Shown here in pieces: positions 33,559-45,983 of a stretch of DNA of 64,000 bases (position 1 is its first letter; the number at the start of each line of letters is the position of its first letter). The position numbers and the translations under genes are program-made. The DNA is from Pyrus communis (Eukaryota; Streptophyta; Magnoliopsida; Rosales; Rosaceae), in the NCBI RefSeq assembly GCF_963583255.1, contig NC_084816.1, forward strand, positions 14,805,100-14,869,099. Reading direction: 5' to 3'. The notes below the pieces were generated by a model. That model was given only the letters and a program-made list of their open reading frames with translations, was not told where the DNA came from and made no database searches.

Positions 33559-36500
33559 CAAGCTACACACATATATCCTTTAAGTGTTTCATGTATAGAA
33601 TTTCTGGTACAAAAAAACCTTTTGGTTTCAACTAAGTTCAAAACCTTTCCTAGCCCTATAAATAAGGCTTTGCAGCAAGGCACTAAGGGGATCACTCATT
33701 CACCCAATTTTCGTCTATTCATCTAGCCACACCACTCTTCACATCCTAAAATCCTAGAAACACAATTCCAACCAAACACTACACCTTGCCGTGCCTATCC
33801 TCCATCCAATTCCATAATCCCTGATCCTAAAACACATCCCAACCATCCCATCCACCTTTGTGCCGTAGCAAGGAGAAAGAAGGAAGGACTCTTGGATGCT
33901 CAAGCTTCGTCGTTGGTGCATTCTAGGTGTAATTTGTTTTATGATTTCAATGTTTAATTTATTTTCCTTTCATTTTGCTATGAACATGAGTGGCTAAACC
34001 CCTATTGGTTAGGGGTGATTTCGAAGCCATAACTATGTGTGCAAGTTGATTTGATAAATTCCAGTTATGAGTTCTTGAATCGTGAATGCAATTGGCTTAA
34101 CTGTGCGAGTAATAACGTATTTGTGTTTGTTAATTAGGGGTCGACACTTAATTGGCTTGCATGAATATGATGCTAGAATATAAGTTTGTTTCACATAATT
34201 GTCACACACTTATATTCACAAGTAGTGAAGGTTGCTAGTCACAATCGCGTTAAGTTCAATTCCTAGCATAAGTGTCATGATGTCATAGTCACAAGTGCTT
34301 TGTCAATGCTTATAGTTTTCATTGAACGTAATGATCTTTGATTGTATCTTTATTATGATGTCATGTAAGGAACTTTTGAAGAATGCTTTGGGTTGTCGTA
34401 TGATGTCATCCAATTCAATAACACAAGGAAAACTTGAGAATTAACTAGTGATGTCACGGTTAATTTGGGGCATTGTCATTCATAATTCTATGAAGGAATA
34501 ACTGGAAATCGAGTCATTTGCATACTTGTCATGTGTGGAGAAAGAACCCTTAACTAGTCCATCATCCATTAAAAACCCCAAAAATGTTTCAAAATCAGTT
34601 TTACTTTGCAATCTGTTTTCTCAACTTTAATTTCGTCCAAATCAAATCCCCCTTTACTTTGAAGTCTCAATTTAGTTAGAAATTGTTTTGGTTCATGTTT
34701 TTAAGTGTTTTGAGTCAAGTTTTCAACCAATTTCGTCCAAATTAGTGTAGGTGCTCAAAACTGCCCAGAAAGTGGTTTTTAGGCAGTTTTGAGTCTTCTA
34801 GTTGCTGTTTTGAGTTTTTGTTTTGTTTTAGTGTTTTAACTTTGGTTTTTCATTCTTTGAGTCCAAATTAGTGTTTTTAATTTTGTTTTGGAGTCCTTAG
34901 GTCAGTTTTCAAGAGTTTAGCAATCCCTCCTAATCCCCGGTTTTGAACGATCCCTACTTACATACTTTGCTACAATTGTCAGAAGAGGGTTTAATTTGTG
35001 TGCTTAATATATTTTGCATCAGACTCCGGACTTCTTTGGAATAACTTGGACCGGCGAAAACCAACAACTATCAAAGATGTGATAGATCACGCCACAATCA
35101 AGGAGTTTGATAATCTCCTTCTTCACTACTTCCATCATTGGAGGGTTGAGTCGGTGTTGAGCTTCTCGAGATGGTTTAGCCCCTTCCTCCATGAGTATAC
35201 AATGCATGCACGTAGTAGGGCATATTCCCTTGATATCGGTCAAGGTCCAACCAATGGCTGTTTTATGCTCCTTTACAACCTTCACCAACTTGTCCTCCTC
35301 TTGTGCCGTGAGTAAGAAAGCCACAATGACGGGCAAGGTCTCTTGTTCGCCCAAGAAAACATACTTCAGGTGGTTTGGTAACGGTTTAAGCTCAAGGGAA
35401 GGTGGCTGTATCACTGAAGGAAGCAACATGTTAGTTGAAACGGGAATTGAAATTGGGGTTTGGAACTTACAAGTTTGCCATGGCAATGACTCTTCAATTA
35501 CATCATCACAAAGGGGCACGACATGGAATTCCAGATTGGTGCCGTGGGGTGCAATTGGTGCTGCCAATTGGTTTTACAATCTACTTGTAATGACCGTTTC
35601 AAGTGCATCCTCATGTAATTGTTCAAGATGTTCCTGCGCTAATGAATCAAAGGTATTAATAGAAAAACATAAATGATCATCATTAGGAAATCTCATGGTT
35701 TCAGAAATATTAAAAATCAAAAACTTCCCCATCAAATTCCATCGTTAAAGTCCCTTTAAACACATCGATCTTGGTGCGAGCTGTTTTCATGAATGGCCTC
35801 CCAAGAAAGAGCGACGAAGATGTGGAATGGGTCGTCTCTTCCATCTCAAGCACATAGAAATCCCCCAGGAAGATCAAGTTATTAACCTGTACTAAAACAT
35901 CTTCCAAAACTCCCTTTGGATATGCATTAGATCAATCGGCCAATTGAATAATCACACCATCATTTTTCAATTCTCCTAGGTTCATGGATGTATAAATAGA
36001 GTATGGCATGACATTAATTGATGCTCCTAAGTCTAACATAACATGTTCAAACTTAGTTTGGCCAATAATGCAAAGGATTGTAAAGCTACCTGGATCCTTG
36101 CATTTTGGAGGTAACTTTCTTTGTAAAATAGCGGAAACATTTTCACTTACCCTCACCATCTCTTTATTCGAAACCCTCTTCCTTGTGGTGCAAATCTCCT
36201 TCAAGAACTTGGCATATTTGGGAACTTGCTTGATGGCATCGAGGTGCGGAATATTGACTTGTACAATCCTAAACGTCTCAAGAATGTCTTTGTCATTCTC
36301 TTCTTTCTTGGCTTGCATAAATCTGCGAGGGAAAGGAACATTTGGTGGAATAAGGTTAGAATTAATGGAATTTGAACCCAACTTACCTATATTGGCCGAA
36401 TTAGATGAATTGGATGAATTGGGGTCCCTAAGTGGCTGCGGCAAGGGTGCTTCTACCCTTGCCGTGGCTTGGCTTTGCTCCTCTTCCTCCAATTGCAGCT

Positions 36501-38123
36501 TCTCATCTTCGTTTTGACTTGATTTGGATGGTTTTGGATTAATGCCAACTTCTTTACCACTTCTTAATGTGATGGCTTTGGCAGATTCGAATCCTCCCTT
36601 TGGATTGACAACGGTTGAACTAGGAAGTTTGCCTTGGTCTCGGAAATGTCCTACAACCTCCGCTATCTGCCCAATTTGTTTCTCCAAGTGGTCTACCCTT
36701 TTGTCTTGATTTTGCATCGGTTTGTTTTGATTCTTTTGCCCCTGAGACAAATTGGTAAGTAACTTAATAAGTGTATCATTGTCCAAAGACGTACCTGAAC
36801 TTGTTTGGGCAGATTGCGTTTGAGATTGATTTGGTGTGAATGGCTTGGTATAAAAGCCCGGGGGTTGCTGCCTAAATCCTCCTCGTTGTTGAGGTTGTTG
36901 AGGCTCTCTCCACTTGAAATTTAGGTGATCTCTCTAACCCGGATTGTATGTATTGGAATATGGATCATTCCGTGGCTGATTTTGGCTTGGAAATCTAATA
37001 GCATTTGCACTTTCCCATCCCTCATTCTCAATCAATTGAGGGCACTTTTCAGAGGAGTGTCCTTGTATAGAACACACGCCACATATATTGGGTCCTTACA
37101 TCCTCATTCCTTCGGCCATTTGAGACACAATAGAAGTAAGATTAGCTAATTGAGATTGAATGTCGGATGTGGAACTTACCTCATGTACTTGCTGCCGTAG
37201 GAGGTCTCTTTGCCCAATTCCTTCGTATTGTTGTGCATTTAAAGAGCGGTTTGCAATTAGTGTCTTTGTTGCCATAGGGGTTTTGTGCACCAATGCATTT
37301 CCCGCTGAAGCAGCGAGCATTTGCCTTTCAATTGGAAGAAGACCTTCATAGAAATATTGAAGTAGAAGCTCTTCCTTCATTTGATGTTGAGGACATGATG
37401 TGACAAGGGCCTTGAAACGCTCATAGTACGCTAGAAAAGACTCTCCTTAGCTTTGTTGGATTCCACTAATCTTCTTCCTCAAAAGAATGACTCTTGAAGT
37501 AGGGAAGAATTTCTCCAAGAATGCTATCTTCATGCTCTCCCAAGAAGTGATGGTTCCGCGTGCTAATTTGTATAACCAATCTTTAGCCTTTTCCAAAAGA
37601 GGGAATGGAAAGGCCTTCATCTTCAAAATATTGCTATCAACATTAATTGGAGTCATGCTTGAACACACCATCTCGAACTCTTTTAAATGCTTGCTTGGAT
37701 CTTCCATGGATAGCCCATGGAACTTTGGAATGTGGTGCAGCAAACTAGACTTCAATTCAAACTCATCGGTCTTGTCCATAAGGGTGCGGCATTGTCCATT
37801 CTCGAGGTGGAAAGCTCCTTGATTGTTCAATTGTCCGCTGCCATGACTTGTGCTCCTTCTTCCTCTCTTGCCGTGGGTTCCTCTTCCTCCTCAAAATTAG
37901 ATTCTAAGCTAGAACTCGGTGAGTTAAGTTCTGGCTCCTTCCTCCTCCTTCTCAAAGTACGCTCAAAATCGTCATCAAAGTCCAAGATGTTTGCCCGAAC
38001 AGGTTGAGAGCTACGAGTCATAAACTAGTACCTACAAAAAAGAAAAGAAAACAAGGTCAACAACTAAAACAAAATATCTGAAAAAGAAACAAAAAGAAAC
38101 AACAAGAGATTAGCAAAGTTGCT

Positions 38124-38143
38124 AATCCCCTGCAACGGCGCCA
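38124..38143 (-). promoter_or_regulatory. tRNA-Asp primer-binding site of element C
   Basis: Plus-strand aatcccctgcaacggcgcca differs from the tRNA-Asp 3' end by one base (G to T). It is 6 bases from the LTR start. Confidence 0.85.
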
Positions 38144-38149
38144 AAAATT

Positions 38150-39400
38150 TGACGTGATAAATAATAGCACTCAAATTAAACCCTCTTGTTGACAATTGTA
38201 GTAAAGATGTAAGTAGGGATCGTTCTAGGCCGGGGATTAGGAGGGATTGCTAATCTAATAAAAAATGACTCAAGAATACAAAACTAGGCTTGAAAACACT
38301 TAAATAGACTCAAAGACTCTTAACTAAACTTATATGACTCAAAACAAACTAAAGAAACTCAAAACAATACAAAACAATCAAATAGACTCAAACTAGACTC
38401 TAGGACTTAATTTGGACGAAAATAGAATTGGTTTTGACTCAAAACACTTAAAAACACAAATTGGACAGATTCTAGCTATTTAGACACAACAAAGTAAAGG
38501 GGATTGGGTTTTTAGATGAATTTAAAGTAAAACAAGTAACTTAAAGACTTAAACAAAGTTTGGACGAATTTGGGGGAAAACGATGGATGATTAGCTAGCT
38601 AGAGGATTCTTTTCCACACATGATACATTTGGACACAAATTGATTTCCAGTTGCTTTTTTCAATAAACCATGAACCTTAACACCCCAGATTAACCGTGAC
38701 ATCACTAATTAATCCTCAGATTGTCCTTTAGTTATTGGATTGGATGACATCATTCGACAACTCAAAGCATTCTTCAAAAGTTCCCTACATGACATCATAA
38801 TAGAGATACAATCAAAGATCATTACGTTCTATGAAAATCATAAGCATTAACAAAGCATTCGTAACTATGACATCATGATACTCATGCCAGGAATTTAACT
38901 TAACATGATTGTGATAAACAACCTTTACTACTTGTGAATATAAGTTTGTAACGATGATGTGAAACCCCTTATATTCTAGCATCAAATTCAAGCATGCAAA
39001 CTAAGTAGGTTTAGTTTGTGTCCTAGAATGCATAAGAGACCTTCAATGTTGCTAGAACTTAGGGACATTTAGGATTAGGAAAGGTCAAACCAAAATAAGA
39101 AACCTTGGCTTAACTTTCCTACTTCAAGTAGGAAAGCTTCTTTGATTAGGAATCCTTCTTTGATTAAGAATCCTAACATCTTTAAGTCTTCAATTTTGTC
39201 CATTCCTTTTGCTCCAAGCATATGTTATATATTTCAAGCCCAATTTTGCTCCAAAAGGCTCCAAAATGCACTTTCTTGCTACTTTAGCCATATGGACCTA
39301 CAAACACACGAAAATAGCTCAAAATACTAAAATAACTATGAACTAACAACATAAATGTAAGAAAACAAGCTAACTAAGTTGCCTAAATATGCTTCTATCA
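38150..39400 (-). repeat. 5' LTR of element C (1,251 bp, internally shortened)
   Basis: From TGACGTGATAAATAATAG beside the PBS to ATATGCTTCTATCA. It aligns with the solo LTR at 32960 but lacks about 800 bases of U3/R, including the minisatellite region and TATA box, so the promoter is probably gone. Four TGACATCA motifs (38697, 38745, 38790, 38878) match those of the solo LTR, marking both as one subfamily. Confidence 0.85.
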
Positions 39401-39701
39401 ACACTTTGACAAGTTATCTAACACAATAGATGCATCACTGTTTTCCTTCAAGGTAAAAGAGAACACATCATTATTTCTAGTATTTGGTGCAGAAAAAACA
39501 TCAGAATCATTAACTTTAGAAGCATCAAGAATATAACAACTATCTCCAAATCTTGGAAGCACACAAGTATATTATTCCTATTTTCATCCACAATTTGACA
39601 ACCATTTTGGAGAAACAAACTTTATTAGTCACTTCATCACATAATTGTCTAATACTAATGAGTCTTGACTTCAACCCATCCACATAGCTGATATTATTTA
39701 G

Positions 39702-40022
39702 CTAAGGAAGACAAGGAATAATGACAACACCCTTTTCAGTTATTTGAGACTTGTCCCCATAACCAAACACAACACCACCACCATTAAAGGGAGCAATAGA
39801 CAAGAAAGTATATTTTTCTCTGGTCATATGACAAAAACACCCAATGTCAAGATGCCACACATTTAGTTCGGTTACTGAATATGGGTTGAGAACAAGAATA
39901 CAATTGTTTGAAGCTTTTGGAATCCATTTAGAGTCTAACTTCACATTTCTCGAGCTGAATGACTGAACAAGTAATGAAATTCTTTTGAATTCAGTGGCTA
40001 GTTGATCCACATGATGCTTCAA
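39702..40022 (-). pseudogene. Copia Gag C-terminus and protease fragment
   Basis: Frame of 106 codons with WHLDIGCFCHMTREKYTF, matching the copia protease pattern WHLDSGCSRHMTG with the catalytic D kept but S replaced by I. Upstream in the element, with one stop, lies the knuckle CHHLGRLGHI. Confidence 0.7.
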
Positions 40023-40709
40023 AGTATCATTCTTTCTAGAGTGAAGTTTCCTACACTTAGGTCAAATGTGGCCTAATCTTCCAAGGTGATGACATATGGG
40101 AATACATCTTGTCTTCAAGCTAAGATTGACTTTTGGGGCCACATATTTTGATTCCTTCACAAATTTTGTATTGGTAGCCACAGAGCTTGAGACACTTTCA
40201 ACAAAACTAACCACTTTTGTCTCCATATGATTTTCCCACACTTAACATTTTGTCATCTCTCTCAACACCAATGGTAAGATGAATGACTTTGTTGTTTGCC
40301 TCATTTAACACAGACAACTGCATCAACTTTACCATGATACATAACATTGTTTGCCTTCAACACCTGAACTTGATTTAGCATGTTTTCTTGAGATTTGTTC
40401 AGGTCATGTACTTGGCTTCAAGGGCAGCAACAACATCATTTTCTCATCCGCCCTCACAAAATGGGCACCTTTTGTATAAAAACTTGAATGGCATATATAT
40501 AGACGCACATATACACACACATACATTAGATAGGTAGGTTTCTGTTATATGGCACAAGCTAGATAAGCCCTAGGCTTCATTGCACCCCTTATTAGAGGAC
40601 AAAGGTAGCAAGGTGGTGAAGGTTTAAGAGTTCATAACCATAGCACTCCACCACCAGGTTCAAATTCTCATAACATCTTACATGCACACTGCAAGAACAT
40701 GGTGTTTCC

Positions 40710-42153
40710 TAATAGGATTTTTTACCACCTATGAAAGTAGGGACAAAAACAGTTAAAAATACTTGCAAGAGTACAAAGTTATTGTAGTATAGCAACTCAA
40801 GTAAGGTCGTTTTCCACAGAGATTGAATGAATAATTTGTGTTAAAACCAAATTTTAATTAATTATTTGAAACAAAGTTTGGAAAGTGTTGATCCAATGAC
40901 CTAAAATATTAAAAATGAATTTAATTAAAAACAATTAAATAAATTGGCAAAGTAAATAAAACAAAAGAAAATGGTTTGAAAATCTATTTAAGCACTAGGC
41001 TTCTGCTGTCACCTTAACAATCCTATATAGTTCTTCAAATTACTTATGAATTACACATGCATATTTTGAAGGTTAGGTTTTCCTAATATATATCCTGCTT
41101 GGAACCTCCAACATAGAATGTATATCTAATATGCAATCCGTCCATGGTGTCCAAATTGAATGTGAACATGCAAGACTCATTTAGGTTTGTGAAAACCTTT
41201 TGAAAAACCATAACCCTTAAGACGTGTTGTCCATCCTAAGAAGTTACACATATTAACCACAAGAAGCCTTAGTCAATTTTAGGGACATCTCTCCGTCAAA
41301 ATTGCATCAAATTACTTTTCTAAATATCCTAATGGTGGCCAATCACTAAGACAAATAAATAGTTTTAACGGTGATTAACAATTCAAAACCTACATGCATA
41401 ATATCATAAGCAAATTGAAAAGAAACTACAAATTCTTGCTAAGGCTCGTGGCCTCACCCTAGCAAACGAAATTAGTTACGAACAATCATAAAACAAGATA
41501 TTATTAATAACATGGATAAAAAAAACACCTTGAGAATCGTCAAAAGGTCTCTAAGCTAAAGTAGTGCGTTCTCCTCCCAACCCTAATGGCTAAATAGCCT
41601 TATTTATACTACTAAAAAATAAAACCTTACCTAGAAAAGGTCTTCTAAAAACTAGGAAACATAATAACTGAAGATAAACTAGGAAACATTATCCTAATCA
41701 AATATGGCAAATCTGCCCAGCCACAATTCAGTCACGTTTTTGGACTTTTAGGGCTCCAAAACAGGGCCAAAATGACTTGAATTAAAGCTTGAGATGTACC
41801 GAACATAATTGCAGAAGGCTTCGAACCCAAGAAACATTATCGTGGACGCCAAAAAGCCCACATAAGCTCAAAACGTCACTTTGACAACACTGCACCCTGC
41901 TCCTTTATTTCATCACCAGAAAATAATCGCTTGGTAGAAAAATGTGAAACTTTGATACCAAGAAGTTGAAAGACACGTAAACATCTGCCAATTTGAATCA
42001 CTACAAAATTCGTCCGTTGTTCACATTTTGTCCCAGACGAAATCAAGAATCCTACATTAAGAATATAAATCAAAGTGTCAAAATTCTCACAAAATAACCA
42101 ATAAATTAGTAGTAAGATTAGGGTGAAATATATAGTATAATATCGACTCATCA
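40710..42153 (-). mobile_element. Solo LTR (1,444 bp) with TSD TTTCC
   Basis: Flanked by the perfect duplication TTTCC (40705-40709 and 42154-42158). The element strand starts TGATGAGTCGATATT and ends AAAAAATCCTATTA, the last bases being one change from the CCTATCA end of element B's LTR. A minus-strand TATA (GTATAAATA, 41601-41609) supports the orientation. TTGTAGTATAG at 40792-40802 lies near the PBS-side end, as in the Athila LTRs. A 92-codon minus ORF at 41876-42154 is not considered a gene. Confidence 0.8.
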
Positions 42154-42480
42154 TTTCCTATGGCACTTATGCGGATGATGGAAGAGATGGCAGATATGGT
42201 TTCTTCTTAGTTTTTAGACTTTTTTACTAGGGCTTAAAATTGGGTCAGGGTTGTGTTAAATTAGACTAGTACTTTACTTTGAATTGGGCTTCAAAATTAA
42301 ATACCCAATATAAATATAAAAAAATAAAATTACTATATATTAATTTGGCTCAGTTCGATTCAGTTTGGTTTAGTTCAGTTTTTGAACCACTGAAACCGAA
42401 ACTGAACCAAAGTATTTCGGCTCAATTTTTTCCATTTGATTCGTTTTTTTGGGTTTTCGGTTTTTCCAACCCACCTTATA
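42154..42480. other. AT-rich spacer with a small palindromic region
   Basis: Around 42360-42415 words of the type ggtttagttcagttttt and aaccgaaactgaaccaaa are complementary, suggesting a decayed fold-back MITE. No terminal repeats or TSD found. Confidence 0.35.
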
Positions 42481-43116
42481 AGACACAACTCCTCCTTAAT
42501 CAAATTCTCAGAATCATCCAATACAAGTTCATCATTACTGAGATGACCTTTTTCCACTGAAGCAATAAGAGCAACAATTTGTACTTCATCATCTGATGAA
42601 TGGTCAAATTGTTGAGAGTGCTCACTCTAACTATCAGTTGAAGGTTCTGTCTTACCTTTGTCTCTTTTGTAAACTGGTCTTCTAATGTTATTGGCACATA
42701 CAAAAGCACAATGACCAACTCCACTATAAGTGAAGCGTGGTCCAGGCTCACTTGAAGATGTTGTACTCTAAGACTAAAAAGTTTTCCTTGCTTCTTGCCC
42801 AAAGTCTTTTTTTCCTTGTGATTAAAACTGTGGAACTTTAGATGAGTCCCCACTCATTTTGACATCACTTCCTTTGTTTTTTGAGAATTCATCCAAATTG
42901 TTAGACAAACAAAGCCAAACACTCTTCAGAAGATAGGACTTTTGATCTCTCAGTAGCTTTAGCTTTCTAAAACCCTTGGAAAGCAGCATCCTTCAACTTT
43001 TTTTCCAGTCTACATCTTCCATATCAAGAGTAAGAAATCAAAGGCAATTATGAGCATCCAAGAAGATTTGAAACTTCCCATCCAAGCAACATAATCCGTT
43101 ACATCGAATAAGTATG

Positions 43117-43128
43117 GCTCTAATACCA
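43117..43128 (-). promoter_or_regulatory. Initiator-Met PBS of the 39401 copia element
   Basis: Plus-strand gctctaatacca; element strand TGGTATTAGAGC, one mismatch to TGGTATCAGAGC. Two bases separate it from the LTR start at 43131. Confidence 0.75.
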
Positions 43129-43130
43129 AT

Positions 43131-44840
43131 TGAAATTAGTACTAGTCGGAATATTCTGCAAATAAAAAAATAACTTTGCACAATAGACTAGTCAAATGAG
43201 CTAGTCAACTAGTTACAAGCTTATTACTAACAAAAGGTACAGTTGCAAGAACAAAATTACTACAACAAGAACTAGTCAGAGTCTATCCAAATCCGTCTCA
43301 CAATAACAATTCCCAAACTTGAACACATTCACATATAAGTCCATTATGCAAACAACAATGACAATGCAATTACGAATCAAAGCATGCTAGATTGACTAGT
43401 TAAACTCGCCAGTCAACTAAGTACAGATTCGTTAATTAACCAAACATGAATTGATCAATCGAACTTAGTTTACTACCAGTTATCCTAGTCAACAATAATT
43501 TAGTTCATTACTCATAATATGAAGTGTAAACTTCGTCTTAAACACATATCAAATAACAACCCATAAGATACATGTAATATATGACATATGCTAATAAATA
43601 AGATATGTGGACAAGTTTAAGGGACAAAGAACACAAGAAATTTTTATTGGAGAGACCCATCTCTAGGTTAAAAAATTAGGGACCCTACTGAGTCCAATCC
43701 ACTAGTGAAAATAAGGTTCATACGAAGTACAACCATACTTTACAAGTGATGAAGATGTCTTCAGTCTTCATAAGATGACAGATCATTTTGCTGAACTCTT
43801 CACCTTGTGGCACTGATACCAACATGAACAAAAGAAAATGATATAATGATGAAAGTGATATGAAAATATGGATTCAACGACCAATCAGTTTCTTCAGTCA
43901 AACAGTTGAAGGAAGAAACTAACATGAATCCAACCTAGGTCTGTTTGTAGATTTGAAACTTATGAAAAACTAAAGCATGAACAATCAAGCCTCAACTCAT
44001 AAAACAGTGTAGCATTCACATAAATTTGATGCATGAGAAAAGGTTATGCAACTAGGGTTTTAAATGAAGAACACATGAGAAAACGCAAAGCTTTTTAATG
44101 CACTCTCAAAGATTTAAACATTCTAACTCAAAATAAATGCTTTTAAGAAGGTTTAAGCAAGCTTTTTCTTGGATAGATTTATAAATATCGGCTGAAGAAC
44201 ATTACCCAAAAAAATGCTTGATGCTCCTAGGGGATTTGGGATTTGAGATGGAGATGAAAAAAAAAAAAAAACTCTCAATAAAATTAATTTATCTGAGCCC
44301 AAGAACCAATAAGACCAAGCTAAGGTTTTTAACAAAATGACCTGTTTGTTTTTCAACTAATCAAGGACAAGAAACACTTGTCAACCCAGAAAACGATCTA
44401 AGTAGATCAAGGATTAAAGCTGGTCCTCAGCAAAAAGGTGTCAATTAACCCATATGGACAGTCTTAATTTGCGTGCCCAGCTAGCTCTAAAGTAGTGAGC
44501 AATTCTGACCGAACAACATCATTAACAAACCTTTCAAGTGATGGCCCAAACCCTTAAGTAAGTATTTCCAACACTAGCAACCCTTTGTGCAAAGAATGTT
44601 CTAAAACTAATTTGTGCATGTGTGGTACATATATAATATTGACAAGGAAAGCCAAACACAAAAATCTAGACTTCAAAATCTCTCATTTGGGCTTTCCTTG
44701 ACAAAATACCACAAACCTAGAACTAATTTCACTCATCCATATTCAAGAGAAATTCAAGGTAAGGAACCTGTATAACAACAACTCTTGACAAGAAGAAGTT
44801 AAATTTATCATGGGTATAACAATTGCAAGTTTCGTAACAC
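43131..44840 (-). repeat. 5' LTR of the 39401 copia element (outer end uncertain)
   Basis: The inner end is fixed by the PBS. The segment around 43670-43710 (agagacccatctctaggtta, then the phrase on the ccctactgagtccaatcc pattern) looks like the transcribed end of such LTRs. The outer boundary is put at cgtaacaca (44836-44840) because it would give a TGTGTTACG start, but I have no second LTR to confirm it. No genes seen in it. Confidence 0.4.
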
Positions 44841-45983
44841 AAACTTGAAGAGCTCGGCGGAGAAGGCTACCAAAACACGAGGAGGTCGACTTGGCCTATC
44901 CCCTAGAGCAAGTACTTAGAGAATGATATTGGTCGAGAAAAGATATCGTTTCCTCAACTCCTCCAACCATGCCTGGGTCATGACACTGACAGTATCCTTT
45001 GATGTCGGTCGATGAGAACACCAACCCTGTAAAGAAACAAAGAGTCCCATACCCCGTCTCAGAACTCACAGGATGAGATCCTCACTTATCCAGATCGAGA
45101 TGATGGTGGCTTCAGATAATCAGAGGTGTCAAGGGGGTTTTCATCGCTCATCTTGGTCGAATGTGGATTCTTGATCATGGTTTGGAGAATCCTCTAAGTC
45201 TATTATGGGTGATTAAGTGATTGGGTGGCAAACAAAGGTACCCCTCAGACCGACCGACATCTCATCACTGAGAGCATCTGCGGCATCGGTCAGTGTGTCA
45301 TAGTCGATACTTTGGCTACCGATTGATTGCTCGTAGTTCTGTTTTGGTAGTAGTGCAGTCTTTCAACAATCATCGAGAGGGGCACCACCAACCGAGATTG
45401 AGCAACCCTAATTTACGATGAATCTTCGGTAATAGTTCACAAGCCCCGTAAAAGATCTTCGCTCACTCACCTTGGTAGGTGCTTGCCACTCCTCGAGACT
45501 TACTGGGATAAAGTTAGTTGTTGTTGTATACATTATTCAGGATGTATTGTGGGACAAATAGAGGTTAGGGAATCCTATAACCATATCGAAACCATATCCA
45601 AATAATATTCACGGTTTTTCTTCGTATCCTCAAACTATGCAAATTTTCATCTCCAAATCTGCCTCATTTGGACATTTGTCTATAGTTATCGCATTTAACG
45701 GTTGAAATTGTCATTCCCACGTACTAACCTATGAGCTGTGGGGTGCGAATTTTTAAACGGTAGGAAAGCTTGTTTCTATTTGAGGTTTGGGCGACCGTGA
45801 TCCAAGAGCTCAAACAACCAAGACCATCAAAGCCCGTAATAAAATTCCCCCTTCCCAACAAACAAGAAAGCAGAAAGAAAAGAAAATCCTCTTCGGAAAA
45901 GTGTTCCCATTTCTCTGTGACCAAACGATCGACCGGTCTAGGGTTGGAGCAGAAAAGCTTCCCCATCTGTTACAGGCGCATCC
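44841..45983. other. Intergenic region upstream of the KRR1-like gene
   Basis: 44841-45500 is more GC-rich than its surroundings, with repeated ggtcg words, and looks like transposon debris that I cannot place. 45500-45983 would hold the promoter and 5' UTR of the gene that follows; no clear TATA box was found, but a pyrimidine/purine-rich leader (45840-45900) precedes the start codon. Confidence 0.4.

Larger units (their letters stand above)
32960..35021 (+). mobile_element. Solo LTR (2,062 bp) inserted in RT of element C
   Basis: Starts TGATAGGAGCATATTT and ends ATATTTTGCATCA (TG...CA), flanked by the perfect 5-bp duplication GACTC (32955-32959 and 35022-35026). Removing it and one GACTC restores the RT-coding context seen in element A near 1810-1825. 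No internal region or PBS is present, so one LTR was left after recombination. TATAAATA at 33657-33664. It contains an 85-bp duplication and a 21-bp minisatellite in U3 and four TGATGTCA motifs in U5. Confidence 0.95.
31505..38021 (-). pseudogene. Decayed gag-pol of element C (split by solo LTR)
   Basis: Gag begins at the ATG at 38021 (MTRSSQPVRANILDFDDDFE), aligned with the start in element A. Capsid pieces lie at 37830-37447 and 37380-37096, the knuckle region near 37080, the post-gag linker and protease start at 36786-35932 (ends with [14 protein letters not shown]), protease end at 35907-35710, RT start at 35567-35019, then after the solo LTR the RT palm (32684-32409, FMDD retained) and RNase H (32265-31813, [14 protein letters not shown]) and integrase zinc finger (31663-31505). 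At least six stops or frameshifts. Amino-acid similarity to element A is very high, so this is a dead sister copy. Confidence 0.88.
31505..39400 (-). mobile_element. Element C: decayed Athila-type element, 3' truncated
   Basis: Close relative of element A, aligned with it from the integrase zinc finger (31505) through RNase H, RT, protease and gag to PBS (38124-38143) and 5' LTR (38150-39400). The 3' end, including most of integrase and the 3' LTR, is missing. A solo LTR of the same superfamily interrupts RT at 32960-35021. The bases after the LTR (39401-39405, ACACT) would be one half of the target-site duplication. Confidence 0.88.
39401..44840 (-). mobile_element. Decayed Ty1/copia element, minus strand, split by a solo LTR
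   Basis: Reading right to left: LTR-like DNA from about 44840 to 43131 ending with TGAAATTAGT beside an initiator-Met PBS, gag with a knuckle-like YSGVGHCAFVC near 42720 and an acidic stretch near 42550, the solo LTR insertion, a second zinc knuckle (CHHLGRLGHI-x-PKC, about 40060-40100), then a protease core (WHLDIGCFCHMT, about 39830) and the start of the pre-integrase region (YVDGLKSRLISI, near 39680). It ends at the LTR of element C. The layout resembles SIRE/Tork-type copia elements. Every frame is broken. The outer LTR limit is a guess. Confidence 0.6.

Noticed and set aside
40585..40690. Possible SINE with box B ggttcaaatt near 40656
   Set aside because: No convincing box A, no Au-type body and no tail or TSD.
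42279..42853. Plus- and minus-strand ORFs of 60-117 codons
   Set aside because: Correspond to shifted frames of decayed copia gag and a fold-back region; no intact domain.
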